Assembly: GCF_003362805.1 (NCBI RefSeq)
Contig: NZ_QNQT01000003.1
Location: 186,001-250,000 of the forward strand
Origin: Neobacillus piezotolerans
Lineage (GTDB): Bacteria > Bacillota > Bacilli > Bacillales > Cytobacillaceae
Length of the DNA: 64,000 bases
Direction: 5' to 3'
Part shown: piece by piece, positions 1 through 7,857 of the stretch
How the letters are laid out: each line of letters begins with the position of its first letter
Numbering within the stretch: the stretch's first letter is position 1
Notes under the pieces: model-generated
Databases searched by the model: none
What the model saw: only the letters and a program-made list of their open reading frames with translations
What the model was told of the DNA's origin: nothing
Position numbers and translations under genes: made by a program

Positions 1-242
1 TCAGTCCCAAGCAGGATACTGTGGATTAAAATAATACTTGCCGTTAATGTGAAGGGTATCCCGAAGCCGATTACCAGACCAAAACTCATCGCGAATGCGG
101 TGAAGGCCAGGTCCCTTCTTGTCAGCCGGCCTTCTGTATGTTCCGAAACAATTGGGCGGAGCCCGTCATTGAACACCGCGATATTCATATTGGCCAAGAC
201 AGCAGCAACAGCACCGATTAAGACAATCAACGTCATTTCCAT
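1..242 (-). CDS. yhfT: YhfT-like integral membrane protein (5' part only)
   Basis: Only the first 80 codons lie in the window; the gene runs off the left edge. The start is ATG at 242, 8 nt after a perfect AGGAGG. The product begins with a hydrophobic segment, then a stretch reading FNDGLRPIVSEHTEGRLTRR followed by a second hydrophobic segment. This resembles the start of E. coli YhfT, a multi-spanning membrane protein of unknown substrate. It is the last visible gene of a minus-strand operon with yhfU-, yhfY- and yhfZ-like genes, which supports the identification. A transport role is inferred from the membrane topology and context only. Confidence 0.7.
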   Translation of the reverse strand, partial: MEMTLIVLIGAVAAVLANMNIAVFNDGLRPIVSEHTEGRLTRRDLAFTAFAMSFGLVIGFGIPFTLTASIILIHSILLGT

Positions 243-269
243 CGTTTTTTCCTCCTAATAAATGTAGAT

Positions 270-629
270 TTAGGCCTTACTTTTTATTGCTGCCAGAATC
301 ATTGGAACTGCCTGATCTTTATGGTCAGCCGTAAAGCCAAAGGCTACCTTTCCTTCATTAACCGCCTGAATCACATTCTCCTCGACGGGCCTTTTGCCGG
401 GCATTGAGACCGTTTCACATTTTGGTTTTCCCAGAAGCGCGATTGCCATGGCCAAAGCGCCGCCGCCACCGGTATGGCATGCGCCTAGATAATAATCTGC
501 CTGGCCGGTCTTGACCGCCATCGCTGCGTCGAGATCCGATTTAACAATTGTCGTAATACTGCTATCAAAGCTTTTTACTAAACTATCAATCTCCTTTTTA
601 TCTACTTGGCCGCCAATTACAATTTTCAT
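270..629 (-). CDS. yhfU: DUF2620 protein, YhfU-like
   Basis: A 119-residue soluble protein starting MKIVIGGQVDKKEID, with a glycine-rich segment GACHTGGGGALAMAIALLG near residues 49-67. The length and this motif match the DUF2620/YhfU family of the E. coli yhf cluster; its biochemical role is unknown. The ATG at 629 overlaps the stop of the upstream PRD gene as ATGA and has an AAGGAG site, so translation is probably coupled. It lies between the PRD gene and the YhfT-like membrane gene. The Gly-rich loop suggests a nucleotide or phosphate binding function, but that is inference. Confidence 0.75.
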   Translation of the reverse strand: MKIVIGGQVDKKEIDSLVKSFDSSITTIVKSDLDAAMAVKTGQADYYLGACHTGGGGALAMAIALLGKPKCETVSMPGKRPVEENVIQAVNEGKVAFGFTADHKDQAVPMILAAIKSKA

Positions 630-1009
630 TCCGTCACTCTCCTTATATGGTTTTGCAAAAACACATTTGTATAGTGAAGCAATAGATAATCAATTTCTTC
701 GGGCGGCAATGGTTTTCCGTGGATTGTTTCAACGTATCTAATTTCTTCCATTGCCTCATCAAACCATTGAGATTGTCTTACCTCTCCCATCAATTCAGGC
801 ATTGGCCCTTCGATTTCTTCACCCCTTTCAATTCTCGAAATCGCGGTCGGCAAATGGGTAAATAACATTTCGGAACCCTCGATATGTTCCGCTCCCAAAC
901 GCTTTAGCAGCTGCTTACATGCCTCAAGGCAAATGCTCGCCGACCTTTCTGTGATTACTTCAGAATCTAGTAAAATAGAAAGTCTCTCTTTAAGATCTTT
1001 GATATTCAT
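626..1009 (-). CDS. yhfY: PRD-domain protein, YhfY-like
   Basis: A 127-residue protein that appears to be a single stand-alone PTS regulation domain (PRD). It carries the spaced histidine (FTHLPTAISRIERG, about residues 70-83) typical of PRDs, but no DNA-binding domain. The start chosen is ATG at 1009, preceded by GGAGG five bases upstream; an in-frame TTG at 1021 overlaps that ribosome site and is unlikely. It ends with an ATGA overlap onto the yhfU-like gene. In the E. coli yhf cluster YhfY is also a lone PRD protein. A role in sensing PTS phosphorylation is inferred from the family. Confidence 0.72.
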   Translation of the reverse strand: MNIKDLKERLSILLDSEVITERSASICLEACKQLLKRLGAEHIEGSEMLFTHLPTAISRIERGEEIEGPMPELMGEVRQSQWFDEAMEEIRYVETIHGKPLPPEEIDYLLLHYTNVFLQNHIRRVTE

Positions 1010-1021
1010 AAAATCCTCCAA

Positions 1022-1041
1022 AATACTGTATTTAGTATATT
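1022..1041. promoter_or_regulatory. Palindrome upstream of the PRD gene, possible YhfZ operator
   Basis: The inverted repeat has arms ATACT and AGTAT around GTATTT, inside AATACTGTATTTAGTATATT. It is similar in spacing and composition to the palindrome upstream of the yhfZ-like gene (2023-2044). Its position just upstream of the ribosome site of the PRD gene suggests a second site for the YhfZ-like regulator and possibly an internal promoter. Confidence 0.45.
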
Positions 1042-1065
1042 CATCTCAAAGGAAAATTAGTCCAC

Positions 1066-1998
1066 CTAGTAATGCGGATACTTTTTTCCCTCGATAACTA
1101 GACGCTGGGTACGCATGACGTTTCCAATATTGATGGACTGGATCCGCTCCTTTATTTCATTCCGCATTGACTCTACGATTACCACAGCTGTCGTAGCCTT
1201 GGCTGCCAGTTCGTTTGCCTCCTTGGATGTAAAATCGGAAGAAGGAAATGTTCGAAGGGTATTTTCCTCATCCGAATTCCAAACAGCGGCATCAATCGTG
1301 CCTTCTTTTAACATAGAGAAAAGCTGCATATAACCTGATTCAATAAATTCTACTTGTTTCCCCTTACATTCACGCAATGTGATTTCCGCCTGGTCGATAG
1401 ACGAGTAATCAATTCCCACTCTCATTCCGTCCTTGATTGAATTGAACTGCCCATTAGAAAAAAAGATTTTATGCGAGGTAACATAGGATTCCTCTCCGAA
1501 ATCCCTGATGATTTCAAGGCCATCAAATCTTCTGACAGCTTTTTCAGCCGCCAATAAGGACATGATCGAAAAATCATATCGGCGGGATTTCAAAGCTTCA
1601 ATCCGCGGAATTGCCCCCCGCATATAGGCGAGGCCCACTTTAATATTCAAACCTTGCAGCTCCTCAATCAGTCCGGTGGCCAGCCCTTCGTACCTTCTGG
1701 AATAAGGCAAGGGCATGACGCCAATGATTGGCCCGATCCCGGCGATTTCATACAGTAAATTCACATCCCTTTTACGCAGGAAAGTCCCCAAATGCCCCCT
1801 TGATTCCAATTGGATGGCGTGCAAATCCTCAAGAACTTTTATGGCTCCCTGGACAGTCCCTCTTCCCAAATCCAGCTTGTCAGTGAAGTCACTGACCCGC
1901 GGTATGCGCTGCCCTTCCTCCAAATCCAATAACTCTTTTGCAATATACCTGGCTGCCAGGCCATTTTTAGAAAAAAGGCTTTCCCAAATACGCGACAT
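1066..1998 (-). CDS. yhfZ: YhfZ-like transcriptional regulator
   Basis: A 310-residue protein. Residues about 15-75 form a winged helix of GntR-like type (IPRVSDFTDKLDLGRGTVQG, then a wing ending SRGHLGTFLRKRD). The remainder resembles a periplasmic-binding-protein-like ligand domain (IGVMPLPYSRRYEGLATGL and later segments), the layout of E. coli YhfZ. The start is ATG at 1998 with a weak AAGG upstream. It is the first gene of the yhf-like operon, and a palindrome overlaps its promoter, so autoregulation is likely. The effector is unknown. Confidence 0.78.
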   Translation of the reverse strand: MSRIWESLFSKNGLAARYIAKELLDLEEGQRIPRVSDFTDKLDLGRGTVQGAIKVLEDLHAIQLESRGHLGTFLRKRDVNLLYEIAGIGPIIGVMPLPYSRRYEGLATGLIEELQGLNIKVGLAYMRGAIPRIEALKSRRYDFSIMSLLAAEKAVRRFDGLEIIRDFGEESYVTSHKIFFSNGQFNSIKDGMRVGIDYSSIDQAEITLRECKGKQVEFIESGYMQLFSMLKEGTIDAAVWNSDEENTLRTFPSSDFTSKEANELAAKATTAVVIVESMRNEIKERIQSINIGNVMRTQRLVIEGKKYPHY

Positions 1999-2022
1999 CT
2001 CATCACAACCTTAACAATATGC

Positions 2023-2047
2023 AATATACGAAATTTTGTATATTATA
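2023..2047 (-). promoter_or_regulatory. Promoter -10 and overlapping palindromic operator of the yhf-like operon
   Basis: On the minus strand a TATAAT at 2047-2042 is followed by a near-perfect palindrome, AATATAC then GAAATTTT then GTATATT (2023-2044). A TTGTTT lies about 15 nt upstream of the -10. An operator overlapping a -10 box fits repression by the YhfZ-like protein encoded directly downstream. Confidence 0.55.
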
Positions 2048-2151
2048 AATATAGCGCTTACAAAACAAATTCACAAGTGCGAACAATCAAGGACCGTTAC
2101 GCTATTTCTTCAATCAATGCTGTTATAAGATTCTACATTCTTGAAAAGGAA

Positions 2152-2183
2152 AAAACCCGCAAGTAAATGACTTAACGGGTTTT
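2152..2183 (-). terminator. Intrinsic terminator after the M20/DUF3100 operon
   Basis: The stem AAAACCCG/CGGGTTTT has a nested AAGT/ACTT. On the minus strand it is followed by a T-rich tail, and it lies 15 nt past the stop of the 161-residue membrane protein. Confidence 0.7.
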
Positions 2184-2198
2184 GAAAAATATCTTTCT

Positions 2199-2684
2199 TT
2201 ACTTCCCAGACACGAAGAGTCCGAATTGGGCCAGCAATGCGCTGCCGATGTAAGTGCCTGTAAAGACGAAGACGGCGACGATGGCGACTTTCCAGGAGGT
2301 TTTCCTTAGATCCACGAGCTGGTCGACGACGGAGATTCCCGCAAAGGCCAGGATTGGCGTGGTGATGGACAGGAAGTCGACCGCGCCGATCGCCTTGATG
2401 AACCAGTCCGAAATGGAGCAGAAAATGAGCGACGTAATCGCCACCCAGCCGAGGACCGGGAAGTCCTTGACAAAACTTACGGGAACCTTTTTCACCAAAT
2501 CGGAAATCAGGATGCCAATGAAGGAAAACATCCACAATACAATCAATCCGTAAATCGTCATAACCGATATCGGCGTTGAATCCGGGTTTTTTATCAGTTT
2601 GATTTGCTGGGTGAATAAAATCAGCCCGATGCTGAGCAATAAAATCAGTCCGAATTTCACATATTTATTTAATCCCGCGGCCAT
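2199..2684 (-). CDS. Small integral membrane protein, partner of DUF3100 protein
   Basis: A 161-residue protein with about five predicted membrane segments, beginning near LILLLSIGLILF and ending IVAVFVFTGTYIGSALLAQF. I do not recognise a named family with certainty. It starts with ATG at 2684, overlapping the stop of the DUF3100 gene as TAATG, so the two are translationally coupled and probably work as a pair. With the M20 peptidase upstream, a two-component transporter for the peptidase's substrate or product is a reasonable inference. Confidence 0.7.
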   Translation of the reverse strand: MAAGLNKYVKFGLILLLSIGLILFTQQIKLIKNPDSTPISVMTIYGLIVLWMFSFIGILISDLVKKVPVSFVKDFPVLGWVAITSLIFCSISDWFIKAIGAVDFLSITTPILAFAGISVVDQLVDLRKTSWKVAIVAVFVFTGTYIGSALLAQFGLFVSGK

Positions 2685-3472
2685 TATTTTTCACCCCTTA
2701 CAAATAGACGGTACATGAAGCGCTGCAGTGGAACCGCAAGGAAAACCATTGTAAACGTACCGAGGAAGCTGGTCAAAAGCTGGCTTGCGGAAGCGTATGC
2801 CAAAATTGTGCTTTGCATGTCCGGCATCCGTGCGACCAGGCTTGAGGACGAGGCTGTCATCATGCTGGCGGATCCCATGCCTGAAGCAATCGCGAGCGCC
2901 TCGACACGGAAGCCAAGGTCAAGCAGGATCGGTGCGAGGATGCTGAAGAAAATCGCGCCAAACAGCGTACCAATGATATAGAGCGATAATACCCCGCGCC
3001 CTTCAGCTGAATCAAGCGTATATTTTTCGGTAATATACGCAAGTTCCCCTTCACGGCCAAGCCCGAGCGTCGAGCCGATGGCTTCCCGCCGCAGGCCGAG
3101 AAACAATGCAACCGGCAGCCCAAGAACGACTGTCCCCAGGTTCCCTAGCTCCTGGAAAAGAAAAATCCAGCCAAGCTTAAGAATTTCTTGCAGATGCGGT
3201 GCGACATCCGCCCCATACCTTGCCATTAACGGAAGCATAATAAAAATCAAATACTTGCTCGAAAACAGGACATTCTCACGGCTGTAGATATTTTTTAAAA
3301 TTCCTTTCCGAAATACAGGTATCCCCAAAATCATTGTAATCAGGATGGCAAACACCAACGGCAAAAGGCCGATCTTGATGGTTCCAATCGTAATTGCCTG
3401 GAAACCAATAAATTCAGCGGCAGTGATGACGAGCAGGACAAATACGAGCAAATAAATAAATTTCGATTTCAT
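2684..3472 (-). CDS. DUF3100-type multi-pass membrane protein
   Basis: A 262-residue membrane protein with about eight hydrophobic segments. The C-terminal part includes ASGMGSASMMTASSSSLVAR, a Ser/Gly-rich motif I associate with DUF3100 proteins. The likely start is ATG at 3472 (MKSKFIYLLVFVLL), where GAGAGG lies upstream and a membrane helix begins at once; a longer in-frame extension to 3565 lacks these. It sits between an M20 amidohydrolase and a small membrane protein with which it overlaps by one base. A transport role for an acylated amino acid or related compound is inferred from context. Confidence 0.7.
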   Translation of the reverse strand: MKSKFIYLLVFVLLVITAAEFIGFQAITIGTIKIGLLPLVFAILITMILGIPVFRKGILKNIYSRENVLFSSKYLIFIMLPLMARYGADVAPHLQEILKLGWIFLFQELGNLGTVVLGLPVALFLGLRREAIGSTLGLGREGELAYITEKYTLDSAEGRGVLSLYIIGTLFGAIFFSILAPILLDLGFRVEALAIASGMGSASMMTASSSSLVARMPDMQSTILAYASASQLLTSFLGTFTMVFLAVPLQRFMYRLFVRGEK

Positions 3473-3574
3473 GGTCAGCCTCTCTCTATTGTGGTTAGTT
3501 TTTAAAAAAATAATGGCAATGTGGGGTCCTGAAAAACCATGTCTTATTTCCCGGCCCGGCGCCATTTCATGTCA

Positions 3575-4837
3575 CTACTCCAAAATCGCCGCAAGCAATT
3601 TTTCGTAGTCCGCGAAAGAACGTTTGTACAGCTTTTCGCGGTCGATTTTCCCCTTCATTTCCTCGAGTACCTGGGCCATGAATCTCGGGAATACCTCAAA
3701 GATATATTCCGGGTCGATATCAATGAAATCATCGCCGTGAATCGTCCCTGTAAATCCGCTGTACCCGACCTGGATGCACGGGAACATGTAGGAAAGGTCC
3801 CCGATATCGCCGGCGGCACTAATTGGATTGTTGTTTTTGATTGCGGCAATCTCATCATTTTTTTCAAAAGCGCTGATCACGAACTCGTTCAGGTAGCGGT
3901 CCTGGACGAAAGGCAGATAGCCCATTTGTGTTTCAATCGCGACTTCCCCCTGAAGGGCGCGGGCGCTTCCGATGGCCGCGTCGTCCATCCGCTTGACGAC
4001 CTCTTTCATATAGCCGACGGATTGCGTCCTGACGTCGCTCCCTACGGTAATTTGGTTCGGGATGACGTTCGTCGACATGTCGGACTCCATCACAATTGGA
4101 TTAATCCGTACCATTTCATCTTCCCTTAGCTGCTGGCGGCTCAGTCCCAACGCCACATTAAAGAGCGTGGACATGCTGTAAGCATTTTTAGCCGAAAAAG
4201 GATCGAACCCCGCATGGGTCGCTTTCCCTTTGAACGTGTATTTTTTGTACAAAAAGCCCGCCAAGTCGCAGTTGACTTCAATCGTTCGTTCCGGGAATTC
4301 GCCACCCATCGCGTGGACGCAAATGCCGAGATCTATATCATCGAACACACCCAGCTTCATTGCTTCCGGTTTGCCGCCGTAATAACTGATTGTTTTATCA
4401 GCTACTAGTTTCGCTCGATACGACAGATCGAGGTATTCCTCGGCAGGAACAAATACGAACGTTATCTTGAAATCGTAATTTTTGTACGCTTTGGTCTGAT
4501 AAAGGTAGCTATACAGCGCGAGTGCGATGCCAACCTGTGTGTAGTGGCCGCAGTTGTGCGCGGCGCCGGTTTGCGGATCCGACCACTTATGGCTTGGCGC
4601 ATAGACGGCATCCAACTCGGCAATGAACGCGATATTCAGCCCGGTTTGGCTGCCGAGTGAGGTTTTCAGGCCTGTAGTACTGAATTCTTCAATCTCGATG
4701 TCCCGATTCACCTTAAGCAAAAATTCCTTGACGGTGTCTTTAGTCTTGAACTCCTTGTAGCCTAATTCGGGGTTCTGGAAGATTTTCTTTGAAAGCTCCG
4801 CGATATCCTGATATTGTTTTTTGAATAACATTTTCAC
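3575..4837 (-). CDS. M20 family amidohydrolase/peptidase
   Basis: A 420-residue zinc-dependent hydrolase. Visible M20 elements are AELDAV (about residue 74), AAHNCGHYTQVG (about 93-104), FVPAEEY (about 130-136) and a C-terminal HGDDFIDIDPEY segment; the lid domain lies between. The family removes acyl or aminobenzoyl groups from amino acids or cleaves dipeptides. The start is GTG at 4837 or ATG at 4831; a GGGGG lies upstream of both and the choice is open. It heads an operon with the DUF3100 and 161-residue membrane proteins, which probably import its substrate. Confidence 0.8.
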   Translation of the reverse strand: MKMLFKKQYQDIAELSKKIFQNPELGYKEFKTKDTVKEFLLKVNRDIEIEEFSTTGLKTSLGSQTGLNIAFIAELDAVYAPSHKWSDPQTGAAHNCGHYTQVGIALALYSYLYQTKAYKNYDFKITFVFVPAEEYLDLSYRAKLVADKTISYYGGKPEAMKLGVFDDIDLGICVHAMGGEFPERTIEVNCDLAGFLYKKYTFKGKATHAGFDPFSAKNAYSMSTLFNVALGLSRQQLREDEMVRINPIVMESDMSTNVIPNQITVGSDVRTQSVGYMKEVVKRMDDAAIGSARALQGEVAIETQMGYLPFVQDRYLNEFVISAFEKNDEIAAIKNNNPISAAGDIGDLSYMFPCIQVGYSGFTGTIHGDDFIDIDPEYIFEVFPRFMAQVLEEMKGKIDREKLYKRSFADYEKLLAAILE

Positions 4838-5150
4838 AAACGCCCCCGTTTACTCATGGAGTTTAAGTATTTATTATTACATTATCTTATCCAAACATAT
4901 AAAGGCCGTCAATGCGAATATTTTGGTTAACAGATTAATAATCGTTTGTATTTTTCTCAGCATTTCCAATTAGGTATCGAGAAAAAACCTATTCAGTCGG
5001 CAAAAAACCAATAGTCATTCAATTCTAAATTGGTAAAAAGTAAGGCTGGTTACGGTTTTAAATTAATTTTTCCATACAGTTATTATACTGGTATGGTTAA
5101 ATAAGGAAAATAAGGCGAGATACCCGTAAGGCAAGGTTCCACCAATTAAA

Positions 5151-5184
5151 AAAGGCTGCTGAGCAATTTGCTTCAGCAGCCTTT
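5151..5184 (-). terminator. Strong terminator after the pseudopilin operon
   Basis: The 12-bp stem AAAGGCTGCTGA/TCAGCAGCCTTT has a 10-nt loop and is followed by a T-rich run on the minus strand. It lies in the 454-nt gap 4838-5291. The rest of that gap holds the AT-rich upstream region of the M20 gene and about 100 nt of GC-richer sequence with small inverted repeats (for example CTTAAC/GTTAAG near 5228). I could not assign the latter to any known RNA class. Confidence 0.75.
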
Positions 5185-5291
5185 AAGCTATAGTTTTACG
5201 AGGGGATCAGGAGCCAAGTCTTCAAGGCTTAACTGGTTAAGAGGTTTCCATAAGGCCGAGGTGGCATAACCGAAAGCCCGGGCATTACACT

Positions 5292-6644
5292 CTAATTAAT
5301 TTCCCTAAGCGGGTCGGTGACGATACTGTCCTGTAATGGCGTTCCATTTGCGCCGGTATCGACATAGATGGGGGAATTTTCATAGTTGATTTGAACAAAT
5401 TCAAATTTACCGGTTGTATTGGCACCCTTGGAAATTATTTTTTTCGCAATAATCGATCCGGAAAACGTAACATCTAAATCAACAGTTGCATTTGGTGCAA
5501 AAAACATCCTTGGATAGGTGAGCGGCTCACCTTTGAGCTTAACCGAGGTACCGCCTGTAATAATATGCCCTTGCACGCCATTGATGTTGTTTACATTCAT
5601 ATCAGCACTTTTTGCATACATTGAACCGTAGATGGTTCCATTGTTTAAAGTACCCCCCGATCCCTCAAGGAACACATAAAGCTTATCCAAATCTTTATCT
5701 ACGTTAATAATGGATCCGCTGGTCATCTCTATCGTTTTGGCAAAAATGGAGAGCTTTCCTTTTCCTATAATTTTTATTTTTCCATCCTGAAATAATGTCA
5801 GATTACTGATTACTAGATTCCGGTTATATTCGCCTGTTTCGATGATCAATGTTTTGCCGCTGCCCACAGTTAACCATTTGAACGCCATATCGCGATTCAT
5901 TTTTAACTGATCACCAGAAAAATCTTTGGCAGTTATAGGTACTTGAAAGCCGGGGAATTCTGGGAGAATGACAGGCGTTTTGGCATCATATTTTATTTGG
6001 CTTTCATTAATATTTACATTATTCCCTGTAATTTTTACATTTCCACTCGCCTTGGTAGCATTGGTGCCGATACTTCCTGAAATGGGGGTGTTTGCGACGT
6101 CTAACCCATCTGTGCCAAACATGACTGTGTCTGCGAAAATGTTCCTTACGACGCTTTTGGGTTTCCACGATACATGGACAATTCTCGATACGGTTCTGGA
6201 CCGGTTGTTAATTGTCCCAGTCGATGTAATTTTATAATCAATTGTATACGAAATAATCGTATCGCTCGTTATTTTTTCAATCCTCACTTTGGCTACCGGC
6301 TTGTCACCAAATGTGTCTTCAAAATCCGTATATGACTTTTCAACGCCAAGTTCAAGCGCCGCATCGACCCCACTAAAAAAACTTTCCAACGTTGACGCAT
6401 TTTTATAGACTGACCGGATGGCCGGGCTCATCTCGTTTAATCTGGCGGTCGCGCCTGCCTCGGCGATGTAATACGCAGACTGGTAACCGCGCTCAACTGT
6501 CCCCATCCTCATATTGTTGGCCGCCATCGCCATCATGCTGAGCCCCATAATGACAATGACGACCAAAACAAGCAGCACCATGACCATAGCCATGCCGGAT
6601 TCATTTTTTAAAATCGTTCTCGCTCGTTTCAATGTCTCACTCAT
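5292..6644 (-). CDS. PilX-like pilus accessory / pseudopilin-like protein
   Basis: A 450-residue protein with a prepilin-like N-terminus: a basic start, NESGMAMVMVLLVLVVIVIM as a class III-type hydrophobic helix, then ERGYQSAYYIAEAGATARL, the signature of PilX N-terminal domain proteins. The remainder is rich in G, N and beta-prone repeats (ISGSIGTNATKASGNVKITG), suggesting a beta-helix surface domain. It is the third gene of an operon with two type IV-like prepilins. It probably acts as a minor pilin or secreted surface component; no assembly ATPase or platform protein is present here. Confidence 0.72.
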   Translation of the reverse strand: MSETLKRARTILKNESGMAMVMVLLVLVVIVIMGLSMMAMAANNMRMGTVERGYQSAYYIAEAGATARLNEMSPAIRSVYKNASTLESFFSGVDAALELGVEKSYTDFEDTFGDKPVAKVRIEKITSDTIISYTIDYKITSTGTINNRSRTVSRIVHVSWKPKSVVRNIFADTVMFGTDGLDVANTPISGSIGTNATKASGNVKITGNNVNINESQIKYDAKTPVILPEFPGFQVPITAKDFSGDQLKMNRDMAFKWLTVGSGKTLIIETGEYNRNLVISNLTLFQDGKIKIIGKGKLSIFAKTIEMTSGSIINVDKDLDKLYVFLEGSGGTLNNGTIYGSMYAKSADMNVNNINGVQGHIITGGTSVKLKGEPLTYPRMFFAPNATVDLDVTFSGSIIAKKIISKGANTTGKFEFVQINYENSPIYVDTGANGTPLQDSIVTDPLREIN

Positions 6645-6658
6645 TTCCGGGTACCTTT

Positions 6659-7075
6659 TTATTTTCTGATAAAAATCGTCGTTGATAATGTGGTTTGCGG
6701 ATTGTTCGGCGTGTTGTTGGCAGACATCGATATGGTAACTTTAGTGCCGGCCATCTGAATCTTAAAATCCTTGAGGCTGGATATAACCGGAACGCCGTTT
6801 TTCGTCAGATTGCCATTTTCCAGTTTATAAATATCTGTATCGTTTATCGTCAGGACGTTGTTTATGACCGTCACGCTTGATGCCTTCCTGATCTCTTTCG
6901 TGATGATATTCAGGCCCAGGCGGACATCCGCCTGATTTTGGACTTGTGCCGACTGATTGATCGCCTGTTTTTGCCCGAAAAGGAAAATCGAGCTGCCAAG
7001 GATCATGATGAGCGAAAGAAGCGCAGCCCCTGCCAAAACCTCTGCCAAAGACAAGCCTTTCTGATTTTTCAGCAT
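6659..7075 (-). CDS. Type IV-like prepilin / pseudopilin
   Basis: A 138-residue protein beginning MLKNQKGLSLAEVLAGAALL. The KG/LSLAEV junction is a type III prepilin cleavage site with Glu at +5, followed by a hydrophobic helix. The C-terminal region is short and beta-rich, ending STTIFIRK. It lies 14 nt upstream of the PilX-like gene and 10 nt downstream of another prepilin gene, so the three form one operon. Processing would need a PilD/ComC peptidase encoded elsewhere. Confidence 0.78.
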   Translation of the reverse strand: MLKNQKGLSLAEVLAGAALLSLIMILGSSIFLFGQKQAINQSAQVQNQADVRLGLNIITKEIRKASSVTVINNVLTINDTDIYKLENGNLTKNGVPVISSLKDFKIQMAGTKVTISMSANNTPNNPQTTLSTTIFIRK

Positions 7076-7085
7076 GAGGGACCCC

Positions 7086-7541
7086 CTATTGGTTCCAGGT
7101 AAGCAATGTTTCCATTTGTGCTTCCTTAACGGCTTTTGTTGAATCCTTAAAAACCTTGACCTTCACCTTGGCCATTTCATTAGCGAGGCCCGCATTGGCC
7201 ACCTGGACAAAAACGTAATGCCCGCTGTCAGCTTTATAGAAACACTTGCTGCCCGCGGGGCAATCGGCCGTTGTCAGGGTATATCCGTAGGCGATGCTTG
7301 TGAGGGACGCGGTCGCGCTATCGAGTGACGGAACAGTGGAAACCAGGTTGTAGGCAGTCTCCATATGAGCCTCCGCCACATACGTAGCATCGATCATGTT
7401 TTTAGAAAAACTATTGGAACGTGCGGAATGGGCAAACATAGGCAGCATGGAAACAATGATTATGGTCAGGATCATCATGGCCGCCAATATCTCAATCAGC
7501 GTTAGCCCCCGCTGCGACTTAAGGAGAGGAGATAGTTTCAT
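7086..7541 (-). CDS. Type IV-like prepilin / pseudopilin
   Basis: A 151-residue protein beginning MKLSPLLKSQRGLTLIEILA. The RG/LTLIE motif is a textbook prepilin cleavage site with Glu at +5 and a following helix of about 20 hydrophobic residues. Two cysteines occur in ADCPAGSKCFYKA (about residues 97-109) and could form a disulphide. It is the first gene of the three-gene pseudopilin operon. Confidence 0.8.
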   Translation of the reverse strand: MKLSPLLKSQRGLTLIEILAAMMILTIIIVSMLPMFAHSARSNSFSKNMIDATYVAEAHMETAYNLVSTVPSLDSATASLTSIAYGYTLTTADCPAGSKCFYKADSGHYVFVQVANAGLANEMAKVKVKVFKDSTKAVKEAQMETLLTWNQ

Positions 7542-7726
7542 AGTGGATAGTTCCTTTTTATGAGAATTACTAAAATTACAATGAGTGGAATTTCCTTCTT
7601 ATTTAACCCTATTTTAGCAGTGGCAAGTACTACAGACAATTACCTTATATGACAAAAATGTGGCGGTAAATGTTGGAAGATAGGAGGGAACGTTTTGCGG
7701 TGTGCACTTTATATTTTCATAAAGAA

Positions 7727-7758
7727 AAAGCAGACAGGGATTGAATCCTATCTGCTTT
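7727..7758 (-). terminator. Terminator after the SbsC/Big2 protein gene
   Basis: The stem AAAGCAGACAGG/CCTATCTGCTTT has one mismatch and is followed by a T-rich tail on the minus strand. It lies about 100 nt past the stop of the 687-residue secreted protein. Confidence 0.65.
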
Positions 7759-7770
7759 CATAAAACTTCC

Positions 7771-7827
7771 CGGTGCACCCGGAGCCCAGGCACCATGGTG
7801 TGACGTTTTTCCCCGCTGTGTGCCTGG
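7771..7827. repeat. Palindromic repeat with CCAGGCAC/GTGCCTGG arms
   Basis: The inverted arms CCAGGCAC (7786-7793) and GTGCCTGG (7820-7827) flank a CACCATGGTG self-palindrome at 7791-7800. The motif GTGCCTGG recurs in the palindromic stretch at 30168-30398. It looks like a degenerate intergenic palindrome rather than a terminator, because the terminator lies next to it. Confidence 0.45.
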
Positions 7828-7857
7828 TATGAAAATGAATTCGTAACCTATCAATTT

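Noticed and set aside
5190-5290. Possible riboswitch near the end of the pseudopilin operon
   Set aside because: The GC-rich stretch with small hairpins was compared by eye with cyclic di-GMP, cobalamin, lysine, glycine, FMN, SAM, fluoride and tetrahydrofolate classes. None of the conserved cores fit, and it lies downstream of the genes.
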